Origin: Pseudomonadota bacterium
GTDB taxonomy: Bacteria; Pseudomonadota; Gammaproteobacteria; Burkholderiales; Burkholderiaceae_B
Length of the DNA stretch: 8,059 nucleotides
Direction of reading: 5' to 3'
NCBI GenBank assembly: GCA_023389535.1
Contig: JAEWEH010000043.1
Location: 1 to 8,059, forward strand
In this document: in pieces, positions 1 to 7,364 of the stretch
Layout of the letters: the number at the start of each line of letters is the position of its first letter
How positions within the stretch are numbered: the stretch's first letter is position 1
Position numbers and translations under genes: made by a program
Notes under the pieces: model-generated
Seen by the model: the letters and a program-made list of their open reading frames with translations, nothing else
What the model was told of the DNA's origin: nothing
Database searches by the model: none

Positions 1-738
1 CTGTATGACATCGCGCAGGCACCCCGCACTTTCATAAAAAGCCCCCCGTTCTCCGACACCGAAGGTTTCCGACAGCGTAATTTGCACACTATCGATATGG
101 TTCCGGTTCCAGATCGGTTCGAGAAAGGAATTGGCAAAGCGGAAATACAGAATGTTCATGATCGCCTCCTTGCCCAGGAAGTGATCAATACGAAATATCT
201 GATCTTCAGGAAATACCGAACAGGCGAGCCGGTTCAGTTCCCGCGCAGAGGCAAGGTCGCGGCCAAATGGCTTCTCGACGATGACGCGGCCGCTGTCCGC
301 CAAGCCCGCAGCGTCCAGGTGACGAATGACCACGCCAAACAGTGATGGCGGGATGGCCAGGTAATAGACGGGCCAGCGCGCTTCGCCCAACGCGTCGCGC
401 AACCGCCTGAAGGTATCTGCGTCCTGGTAGTCGCCTTGCACATAGCTGACCAGGCCGACCAGACGTTCCAGCGCTTCCTTGTCGGGCGCCCCAACGGCCT
501 GGCGCACGCTATCGTGGATACGCTTGCGCAATTGTCGTCCGGTCACGCGCGAGGAAGCCACGCCTATTACGGGCGCCTTCAACGTGCCGTTACTGACCAT
601 GGCGTATAACGCGGGAAAGATCTTTTTGAAGGCCAGGTCGCCTGTCATGCCGAACAGGACGAGCGCGTCCGATGCTGCAGGTTGCGCTTGGTTCTGGCGG
701 CGCTTGCGGGGGCTGGCTGCGGGGCGGTCGGCAAGCAC
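1..738 (-). CDS. zwf: Glucose-6-phosphate dehydrogenase, N-terminal half (cut by window edge)
   Basis: Oxidises glucose 6-phosphate to 6-phosphogluconolactone, the first step of the oxidative pentose phosphate pathway, in the cytoplasm. The visible 246 codons run in frame to base 1 with no stop; E. coli Zwf is 491 residues, so about half is present. Seen: the nucleotide-binding fingerprint GMTGDL at residues 30-35 followed by AFKKIFPALYAM, EKPFGRDL at 155-162 with the conserved Lys156, and the active-site block RIDHFLGKE at 183-191 with Asp185 and His186. The start chosen is GTG at 738, because a run of six G (745-750) lies 6 bases upstream as a ribosome binding site. An in-frame TTG at 744 has no room for one. 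The gnd stop lies 2 bases upstream, so translation is probably coupled. Residues 1-23 are a basic, proline/glutamine-rich extension, about 14 residues longer before the fingerprint than in E. coli. Family assignment is firm; only the start is open. Confidence 0.95.
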   Translation of the reverse strand, partial: MLADRPAASPRKRRQNQAQPAASDALVLFGMTGDLAFKKIFPALYAMVSNGTLKAPVIGVASSRVTGRQLRKRIHDSVRQAVGAPDKEALERLVGLVSYVQGDYQDADTFRRLRDALGEARWPVYYLAIPPSLFGVVIRHLDAAGLADSGRVIVEKPFGRDLASARELNRLACSVFPEDQIFRIDHFLGKEAIMNILYFRFANSFLEPIWNRNHIDSVQITLSETFGVGERGAFYESAGCLRDVIQ

Positions 739-740
739 GG

Positions 741-1763
741 TCAACCCCCCTGTTTCTGCTTTTCCACATGACCGCCAAATTGCTTGCGCATGGCCGAAAG
801 TACCCGGTGGCCATACACGCCGTTGCCACGCGATTCGTAGCGCGAGAACAGCGCAGCGCTAAGCACAGGCGCGGGCACGCCCTGGTCGATCGCTGCCGCC
901 AGGGCCCAGCGGCCTTCGCCGGAATCGGACACATGCCCGGAATAATGTTCGAGGCCGGCATCTCCCTGCAGAGCTTGCGCGGTCAAATCCAGCAACCATG
1001 ATGAAATGACGCTGCCACGCCGCCATACCTCGGTGATCTCGGGGATGTCGAAATCGTATTGATAATGCTCGGGATGGCGCAGGGGCGAGGTTTCGGCATC
1101 GGCTTCACGGGGATGGTGGCCGATGTCGGCATTGTGCAGGATATTCAGGCCTTCCGCGAAGGCGGCCATCATGCCGTACTCGATGCCGTTATGTATCATC
1201 TTGACGAAATGGCCCGCCCCGTGGGGGCCGCAGAGCAAATAGCCGGATTCGGACGTGCCGACGACGGATTCGCGCCCCGGTGTGCGTGATACCATGCCGG
1301 CGCCGGGCGCCAGTGCGGCGAACACGGGCTCAAGCCGCTGGAAGATGTGGGCTTCGCCCCCTATCATCAGGCAATAGCCACGCTCCAGGCCGGCAACCCC
1401 GCCGCTGGTGCCCACATCCATGTAATGGATCTTCTTCTTGGCCAGGGCTGCACCACGGCGGATATCATCGTGGTACGAAGAATTGCCACCGTCGATCACC
1501 ACGTCGTCTTCGTCAAGTAAAGGCAACAAGCTGTCCAGCACATTATCGACGACCGCGGCGGGCACCATCAGCCACACTGCTCGCGGCCGCTCCAGGGCAT
1601 TGACCAGGTCTTCCAGGCTGGTGCATGCCGTCGCGCCCTGCGCGCCCGCACGCTGCAAAGCGTCGGGGTGAGCGTCATGCACTACACAATCCATACCATG
1701 GCGCTGCAAGCGCTGCACCATATTGCTACCCATGCGGCCCAGGCCCACCATTCCAATCTGCAT
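741..1763 (-). CDS. gnd: 6-phosphogluconate dehydrogenase, decarboxylating, short type
   Basis: Converts 6-phosphogluconate to ribulose 5-phosphate and CO2 with reduction of a nicotinamide cofactor, in the cytoplasm. The protein is 340 residues, as in the short 6PGDH subfamily, against about 470 for the E. coli type, which carries a longer C-terminal helical region. Seen: dinucleotide-binding GLGRMG at 7-12, DGGNS at 91-95, the substrate signature GTSGGVAGLERG at 118-129, and the catalytic block KMIHNGIEY with Lys188, His191, Asn192 and Glu195. The second beta strand ends CVVHD, giving Asp30 where NADP enzymes usually carry an NRT motif, so NAD+ use is inferred. ATG at 1763 is chosen over an upstream ATG (12 codons earlier) because AAGGAG lies 7 bases before it. 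The stop is 2 bases from the zwf start, so the two form one transcription unit. The slipin gene lies 78 bases upstream. Confidence 0.95.
   Translation of the reverse strand: MQIGMVGLGRMGSNMVQRLQRHGMDCVVHDAHPDALQRAGAQGATACTSLEDLVNALERPRAVWLMVPAAVVDNVLDSLLPLLDEDDVVIDGGNSSYHDDIRRGAALAKKKIHYMDVGTSGGVAGLERGYCLMIGGEAHIFQRLEPVFAALAPGAGMVSRTPGRESVVGTSESGYLLCGPHGAGHFVKMIHNGIEYGMMAAFAEGLNILHNADIGHHPREADAETSPLRHPEHYQYDFDIPEITEVWRRGSVISSWLLDLTAQALQGDAGLEHYSGHVSDSGEGRWALAAAIDQGVPAPVLSAALFSRYESRGNGVYGHRVLSAMRKQFGGHVEKQKQGG
745..751 (-). promoter_or_regulatory. Ribosome binding site of zwf
   Basis: An A followed by six G, inside the last codons of gnd, lies 6 bases before the GTG at 738. It supports GTG rather than the in-frame TTG at 744 as the zwf start. 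Confidence 0.6.
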
Positions 1764-1770
1764 GCTGTTT

Positions 1771-1776
1771 CTCCTT
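1771..1776 (-). promoter_or_regulatory. Ribosome binding site of gnd
   Basis: AAGGAG lies 7 bases before the ATG at 1763. It decides between that start and an upstream in-frame ATG that would add 12 residues ahead of the Rossmann fold. Confidence 0.75.
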
Positions 1777-1822
1777 GTCAAAGCATAGATCACCATCATA
1801 AGGGACGTGGCGCCGACGGGTT

Positions 1823-1841
1823 CGCAATGCGGCGCAATGCG
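1823..1841. repeat. Two copies of a 9-base palindrome at 10-base spacing, possible operator
   Basis: On the plus strand CGCAATGCG occurs at 1823-1831 and again at 1833-1841. Each copy is a palindrome around its central base (CGCA, one base, TGCG), and the centres are 10 bases apart, about one helical turn. The pair begins directly after the slipin stop codon and ends 59 bases before the gnd start, in the only non-coding stretch ahead of gnd-zwf. That geometry fits two protein sites on one face of the helix. It could equally be chance in GC-rich DNA; no regulator is identified. Confidence 0.4.
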
Positions 1842-2603
1842 TTAACTGTCTTTTCTGCCTATAAGCGAAGTCAACAGATCCACCGGGATCGGAAACACCA
1901 GGGTGGAGCTTTTGTCGCCGGCTACCTGGGTCAGTGTCTGCAGATAGCGCAGTTGCATGGCAGATGGCTGTTCCGCTAGTATTTGTGCGGCCTCCATCAG
2001 CGCCTGGGCGGCCTGCTTCTCGCCTTCCGCATGTATGACTTTGGCACGCCGCTCGCGTTCTGCTTCTGCTTGCCGCGCAATTGCCCGCACCATGCTTTCA
2101 TTCAAATCAATATGCTTGATTTCGACATTGGTGACTTTGATGCCCCACGAATCGGTCTGGGCATCTAGGATCTGCTGCACGTCCATGTTCAATTTTTCGC
2201 GTTCAGACAGCATTTCGTCGAGCTCATGCTTGCCCAGCACTGCACGCAACGTGGTTTGTGCGAGTTGGCTGGTGGCATCCAGATAGCGTTCGACCTGGAT
2301 GATGGCTTTGTCCGGCGCCATGACACGAAAATAAATGACGGCGTTCACCTTCACCGACACGTTATCGCGGGAAATGACATCCTGGCTGGGGACATCCATG
2401 GTGACCACGCGCAAGTCGACCCGCACCATCTGCTGTACGACCGGCAGCACAAAGATCAGCCCCGGCCCTTTCACCGCCGAGAACCGCCCAAGTGTGAAGA
2501 TGACGCCGCGCTGATATTCACGCAACACCTTGATGGCATTGACCACGACAAGCACCAGCACCACAATGACGACGGTCAGACCGATATTGACGCTATAGAA
2601 CAT
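1842..2603 (-). CDS. Slipin: stomatin/prohibitin-family (SPFH) membrane protein
   Basis: An inner-membrane SPFH protein of 253 residues, the usual size for bacterial slipins. Family members form oligomeric membrane assemblies; the exact role here is not known. Seen: one N-terminal hydrophobic segment at about residues 5-22, then the SPFH domain starting at [14 protein letters not shown] (28-41) and continuing through [12 protein letters not shown] and [25 protein letters not shown] (about 46-94). NVEIKHIDL lies at 159-167, followed by a charged, alanine-rich helical stretch at about 170-212 ([20 protein letters not shown]) expected to form a coiled coil. The C-terminus keeps a hydrophobic stretch, [17 protein letters not shown] (233-249). 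ATG at 2603 is chosen because AAGGGGG lies about 7 bases upstream; an upstream ATG adds 9 residues without benefit. The gene overlaps the end of nfeD by 11 bases, the classical nfeD-slipin pairing. Confidence 0.93.
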   Translation of the reverse strand: MFYSVNIGLTVVIVVLVLVVVNAIKVLREYQRGVIFTLGRFSAVKGPGLIFVLPVVQQMVRVDLRVVTMDVPSQDVISRDNVSVKVNAVIYFRVMAPDKAIIQVERYLDATSQLAQTTLRAVLGKHELDEMLSEREKLNMDVQQILDAQTDSWGIKVTNVEIKHIDLNESMVRAIARQAEAERERRAKVIHAEGEKQAAQALMEAAQILAEQPSAMQLRYLQTLTQVAGDKSSTLVFPIPVDLLTSLIGRKDS

Positions 2604-4113
2604 GTGATTCCCCCTTGATGGATTTGGCATGGGCCGGATCGCCCCGAGCCACTTGCAAGGTCAGCCCATCGACCGCCAGCACGCGTACTGCATCCCCCGG
2701 CTTCAATGGTTCTGAACATCGCACTTTCCAGCTTTCGCCCCTGACTTCGGCATAGGCCAAGCCGTTGCTTACCGTGGTGACCGTACCGGGCAGCCCCAGC
2801 ATTTCCTCTCGGCCGCTGACCACCGCGCGGCGATGCGCACGGGCCGCCACACCGCCGATCAAGGCCAGCAAGATGGCACTGGCGGCGGCCAGGCCGATCA
2901 AGAAAGGGACGGACAGGTCGAAGCCCGGAATGCCCGTATCGCTTAGGAACAGCCCGCCCAGCACAAAAGCGACAATACCGCCCACCCCTAAAACACCAAA
3001 GCTGGGCAAGAAGACTTCCGCAATCATCATCGCCGTGCCGGCAGCGACCAGCCCCACGCCCGCCCAATTGACCGGCAGCATTTGGAACGCATAAAGCCCC
3101 AGTAACAGGCAGATCAGGCCAGCGACGCCGGGCAAGGCGGCGCCTGGACTGACCATTTCGAAAAACAGACCGTAGATGCCAACCATCATCAGCAACAAGG
3201 CCACTTGTGGATTCGCGATCAAGGACAGCATGCGTGTGCGCCAATCTGGCTCCAAGCGTTCCATGGCCGCATGGGAGGTTTCCAGCTTGACGCTGGCGCC
3301 GCCATCCAGCGTTATGGTCCTGCCATCCAATTTGGCGAGCAAATCCGGAACGTTGGCGGCAATCAGATCGATCACGCCGGCCTTCAAAGCCTCTTGAGCA
3401 GACATGCTGCGCGCCTGCCTGACTGCCTCTTCGGCAAAATCGGCATTGCGTCCGCGTAATTGCGCCAGGCTGCGGATATACGCCGCGGCGTCATTGGTGG
3501 CCTTCGCGGTCAGGGTGTCAGTGGCCGCTTCCGGGCCGGCATCCTTGCTGGCGCCCTGTGCCGCATCCTTGCCCGCGGCTTTGTCGGGCTTGGCGCCTGG
3601 CGCCGCGCCGCCTATCGACACCGGTGTAGCAGCGCCCAGATTGCTGGCAGGGGTCATGGCCGCGATATGGCTGGCGTACAGGATGAACGTGCCTGCACTG
3701 GCGGCGCGTGCGCCGCCAGGGCTGACAAAGCTGGCCACCGGGATGGGCGAAGCCAGTATCTGTCGGATGATGCTGCGCATGGACGTGTCCAGGCCGCCCG
3801 GTGTGTCGAGTTCGATGATTGCCAGCACAGCGCCCTGCTCCGCCGCCTGCTCGAGGCCGCGCGTAATGAAGTCCGAGGTGGCGGGATTGATGATGCCATC
3901 CACCTGCAGGACAGTCACCAAAGGCGCTGAGGCTTCTTGCGCGGCGGCATCAGTAGCCAGAGCCGGCTGGCCTTGGGCTGCTTCGCCCCGGGGAAGGTCG
4001 GTGGACGGCGCGGCGTTCGGTGCGGCAGCGCCGGCGAGCATGAGCAGGCAGAAAAAAACCAGTTGCCCCAGCATGACGCTGAATGCCTGCGATCTTGATC
4101 GTGCCTTGCCCAT
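2593..4113 (-). CDS. Long-form NfeD: membrane-bound ClpP-class serine protease
   Basis: A 506-residue membrane protease of the long NfeD class. The archaeal homologue PH1510 cleaves the C-terminal hydrophobic region of its partner stomatin. Seen: a signal peptide or anchor at about 9-31; a ClpP-like protease domain at about 64-260 with LDTPGG (102-107); the nucleophile block [12 protein letters not shown] with Ser139; and [14 protein letters not shown] with Lys204 as the likely partner of the Ser-Lys dyad. About five hydrophobic segments follow (roughly 298-318, 324-345, 350-369, 373-391, 402-421), then a soluble NfeD OB-fold domain at about 433-490. Between Ser139 and Lys204 lies an Ala/Gly/Lys/Asp-rich stretch (about 168-200) that makes this loop longer than in PH1510. 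ATG at 4113 is chosen for the GGGAGG 5 bases upstream and because it places the signal peptide at the start. The last 11 bases overlap the slipin gene. Confidence 0.92.
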   Translation of the reverse strand: MGKARSRSQAFSVMLGQLVFFCLLMLAGAAAPNAAPSTDLPRGEAAQGQPALATDAAAQEASAPLVTVLQVDGIINPATSDFITRGLEQAAEQGAVLAIIELDTPGGLDTSMRSIIRQILASPIPVASFVSPGGARAASAGTFILYASHIAAMTPASNLGAATPVSIGGAAPGAKPDKAAGKDAAQGASKDAGPEAATDTLTAKATNDAAAYIRSLAQLRGRNADFAEEAVRQARSMSAQEALKAGVIDLIAANVPDLLAKLDGRTITLDGGASVKLETSHAAMERLEPDWRTRMLSLIANPQVALLLMMVGIYGLFFEMVSPGAALPGVAGLICLLLGLYAFQMLPVNWAGVGLVAAGTAMMIAEVFLPSFGVLGVGGIVAFVLGGLFLSDTGIPGFDLSVPFLIGLAAASAILLALIGGVAARAHRRAVVSGREEMLGLPGTVTTVSNGLAYAEVRGESWKVRCSEPLKPGDAVRVLAVDGLTLQVARGDPAHAKSIKGESHVL

Positions 4114-4153
4114 ATCGGCCTCCCTGCGTGCGCAAGCCCCGCCGTTGTATGTA

Positions 4154-4181
4154 GGGGCCCGCCCATGCACGGGCGGGCTCC
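4154..4181. other. GC-rich hairpin between the DUF488 gene and nfeD
   Basis: A perfect 8-base inverted repeat, GCCCGCCC at 4157-4164 and GGGCGGGC at 4171-4178, surrounds a 6-base loop. It can be extended by three pairs (one a G-T wobble) at the outer ends. It lies 3 bases after the stop of the DUF488 gene, where a terminator would be expected, but no run of T follows on either strand. It could slow RNA polymerase, protect an RNA 3' end or be a weak terminator. Confidence 0.45.
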
Positions 4182-4184
4182 GAA

Positions 4185-4547
4185 TCAGTATAGTCGGTTT
4201 ATTTCATCCGCCAAGATGACCGCGTGATTATGCCGGGTGTCCTTCGCCGCATAGACCAGGGTAATGTTTTTACCAGCGGCGGCAGAGATCAGCTCGCGCA
4301 TTCTCGCTTCCTGCTCGGGCGCGCGTAGCTCCGTTCGGTAGTTGTCGCGGAATTCGTCCCAGTGTTCCACCTTGTGGCCGAACCACTTGCGTAGTGGCGG
4401 ACTGGGCGCCAAATCCTTGTTCCAGCTGTCGTACTTCAGGTCTTCCTTGCGCAAACCGCGTGGCCAGAGGCGATCGATCAGCACGCGGTAGCCATCTTCG
4501 GCTTGCGCCGCTTCGTAGGCCCTTTTAATGTGTACGTGTCCAGCCAT
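4185..4547 (-). CDS. DUF488 family protein, YeaO-like
   Basis: A 120-residue soluble protein of the DUF488 family, resembling E. coli YeaO in length and along its whole sequence. Its biochemical function is not established. Seen: GYRVLIDRLWPRGLRKEDL at 19-37, containing the hallmark DRLWPRG; a middle stretch with LRKWFGHKVEHWDEFRDNYRTEL (52-74); and the C-terminal core NITLVYAAKDTRHNHAV at 94-110, where YeaO has the similar LTLLYSAKNTTQNHA. No signal peptide or membrane segment is visible. ATG at 4547 is chosen because AGGAG lies 6 bases upstream; an upstream start would add 23 residues that do not look like the family. The gene stands 116 bases after fumC and 71 bases before nfeD, so it may share a transcript with fumC, but nothing in the sequence ties its function to its neighbours. 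Confidence 0.9.
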   Translation of the reverse strand: MAGHVHIKRAYEAAQAEDGYRVLIDRLWPRGLRKEDLKYDSWNKDLAPSPPLRKWFGHKVEHWDEFRDNYRTELRAPEQEARMRELISAAAGKNITLVYAAKDTRHNHAVILADEINRLY

Positions 4548-4663
4548 CTTGATCTCCTGAACGAGAATACCAGGTCCATGAGGGCGCGGCCGCCATGCCG
4601 CGGAGCCTGCGACCAACGCTCCGCACGGAAGCCATGCGAAGCGTACGACATTGCATGGATGCC

Positions 4664-6067
<1,404 letters not shown>

Positions 6068-6094
6068 ATTGAGCTCCTGTGCCGTGTTCAGGCA

Positions 6095-6118
6095 AGCCGC
6101 GCGTGCGCCGCGCAGGCT
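6095..6118. other. Hairpin in the leader of fumC
   Basis: Left arm AGCCGCGCG at 6095-6103 and right arm CGCGC-A-GGCT at 6109-6118 form nine GC-rich pairs with one bulged base and a 5-base loop. No run of T follows on either strand, so it is not a typical intrinsic terminator. On the minus strand it ends 27 bases before the fumC start, leaving the ribosome binding site free. It could affect RNA stability or the rate of translation, or be incidental in GC-rich DNA. Confidence 0.4.
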
Positions 6119-6136
6119 CGGCCCGCTGTTAATTCA

Positions 6137-6142
6137 ACTATA
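6137..6142 (-). promoter_or_regulatory. Possible -10 element upstream of fumC
   Basis: TATAGT sits in a short AT-rich island (6129-6143) between epd and fumC, about 70 bases before the fumC start. No recognisable -35 hexamer is found at 16-18 bases upstream, so this is a weak candidate for a separate fumC promoter. Confidence 0.25.
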
Positions 6143-6191
6143 CGCCTCTCGCGCGCGCCCAGGACTGTTGACCCGCCAGCACGAGAGGGAT

Positions 6192-7220
6192 TCAACAGAA
6201 GCGTTCGGACCAGGCCTTGGCCACATCCAGCATGCGGTTGGCGAACCCCCATTCATTATCGAACCAGACGAATACATTGGCAAAGCCGTCGCCGTTGGTA
6301 CGTGTCTGGCTGCCATCGATGATGGCGGAATGCGGGTTGTGATTGAAATCCACCGAGGCGTGCGGGTGATTGGAGTAGGCCAACAGGCCAGGATAGCGAT
6401 TGGTCGATTCCATCAGCAGCGCGTTGAGTTCCTGCGCCGGAATATCCCTGCCCAGCTTGACCATCAGGTCGATGGCCGAGACGTTGAGTATGGGCACCCG
6501 TATGGCCTTGGCCTGCACCTTGCCGGCCAGATTGGGCAAAAGCCGCTCCACGCCCTGGGCCAGGCCTGTCGCCACGGGAATGATGGATTGCATGGCCGAG
6601 CGCGTGCGGCGCAGATCCGAATGATGATAGCCGTCTATCATGGGCTGGTCGTTCATCACCGAATGCAGGGTGGTCAAAAAAGCATGATCCACGCCAAAGG
6701 CGCGATCAAGCTCGGCCAGCACGGGCACAATGGCGTTGGTGGTGCAAGAGGCGTTGGAGACGATGCGCTCTGCGCCCGTCAGTCCCTCTTCGTTGATGCC
6801 GTATACAACGGTATAGTCCACATCCTGAGCGCTCTGGCCGGGCTGAGAGACCAGCACGCGCGGGCAGCCCGCATCCAGAAAGCGCTGCAGCTGCTCGCGC
6901 GAACCGTAACGGCCCGAACATTCGAGAAGCATGTCTATGCCCAGCTCGTCCCACCCTGCCTCTTCGGGCGTGTGGGCGTGGCTGATCGATATGGGCTGGC
7001 CATTGACGACCAGCCCATCGCCCGCCTGCTCGACCTTGCCGGGAAATACGCCATGGGTAGAGTCGAATTGCGACAGGTAGGCCATGCTGGCCAAGTCCGC
7101 CGGTTCGTTGATGGCGACGATGCGAAAAGCGTCTTTCAGCGCAGATTCATGCAAGGCCCGCAGTACGCAGCGGCCTATGCGGCCATAACCATTGATTGCC
7201 AGGCGTAAGGGGCTACTCAT
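6192..7220 (-). CDS. epd: Erythrose-4-phosphate dehydrogenase-like enzyme of the GAPDH family
   Basis: Phosphorylating or non-phosphorylating aldehyde dehydrogenase of the GAPDH fold, 342 residues (E. coli Epd is 339). In E. coli Epd oxidises erythrose 4-phosphate to 4-phosphoerythronate for pyridoxal phosphate synthesis; many relatives are annotated simply as glyceraldehyde-3-phosphate dehydrogenase. Seen: NAD-binding INGYGRIGR at 9-17, VAINE at 35-39 with Glu39 where GapA has Asp, catalytic NASCTTN at 156-162 with Cys159, and His186 in TTLHSVMNDQ. Also seen are DLRRTRSAMQSIIPV at 202-216, VDFNHNPHSAIIDGSQTR at 290-307 and DNEWGFANRMLD at 321-332. The His186 region and the 290-307 block match Epd rather than GapA. 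ATG at 7220 is chosen because the family begins directly before the Rossmann motif; the ribosome binding site is weak (GAGAA about 5 bases upstream). A terminator separates it from mmsA, and fumC follows after 124 bases. The substrate is uncertain. Confidence 0.85.
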   Translation of the reverse strand: MSSPLRLAINGYGRIGRCVLRALHESALKDAFRIVAINEPADLASMAYLSQFDSTHGVFPGKVEQAGDGLVVNGQPISISHAHTPEEAGWDELGIDMLLECSGRYGSREQLQRFLDAGCPRVLVSQPGQSAQDVDYTVVYGINEEGLTGAERIVSNASCTTNAIVPVLAELDRAFGVDHAFLTTLHSVMNDQPMIDGYHHSDLRRTRSAMQSIIPVATGLAQGVERLLPNLAGKVQAKAIRVPILNVSAIDLMVKLGRDIPAQELNALLMESTNRYPGLLAYSNHPHASVDFNHNPHSAIIDGSQTRTNGDGFANVFVWFDNEWGFANRMLDVAKAWSERFC

Positions 7221-7265
7221 GCGCTTCTCGATAAGGATAAAAAGTCGGGGATGCCGTAACTGTAC

Positions 7266-7312
7266 TAAAAAATACGGCACCCGGCGCAGGGGCGCTCCCT
7301 ACGCCGGGTGCC
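7266..7312 (-). terminator. Rho-independent terminator of mmsA
   Basis: A perfect 11-base inverted repeat, GGCACCCGGCG at 7276-7286 and CGCCGGGTGCC at 7302-7312, encloses a further 4-pair inner stem (AGGG/CCCT) and a 5-base loop. On the minus strand the stem is followed 3 bases later by six T (7267-7272). It lies 52 bases after the mmsA stop and 45 bases before the epd start, so it should separate mmsA from epd transcription. I see no convincing epd promoter in the 45 bases that remain. Confidence 0.88.
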
Positions 7313-7364
7313 CCGCGCAATGCCGCATGGCGGCGTTCACATTGGGCCGCAGGCGCCGGCGGCC

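Noticed and set aside
1795..1800. TATGAT on the minus strand as the -10 box of a gnd promoter
   Set aside because: The best upstream -35-like hexamer (TTGCGA) is 21 bases away, too far, and the correctly spaced position reads GAACCC, so there is no supportable promoter pair.
2576..3244. Second minus-strand frame within nfeD suggesting a frameshift or overlapping gene
   Set aside because: The nfeD frame is continuous from signal peptide to OB-fold, and the alternative frame is Arg/Gly-rich with no motif.
3404..4219. Long plus-strand open frame of 271 codons opposite nfeD
   Set aside because: It is antisense to a well-supported gene, rich in Ala/Arg/Pro as expected of a GC-rich shadow frame, and shows no recognisable domain.
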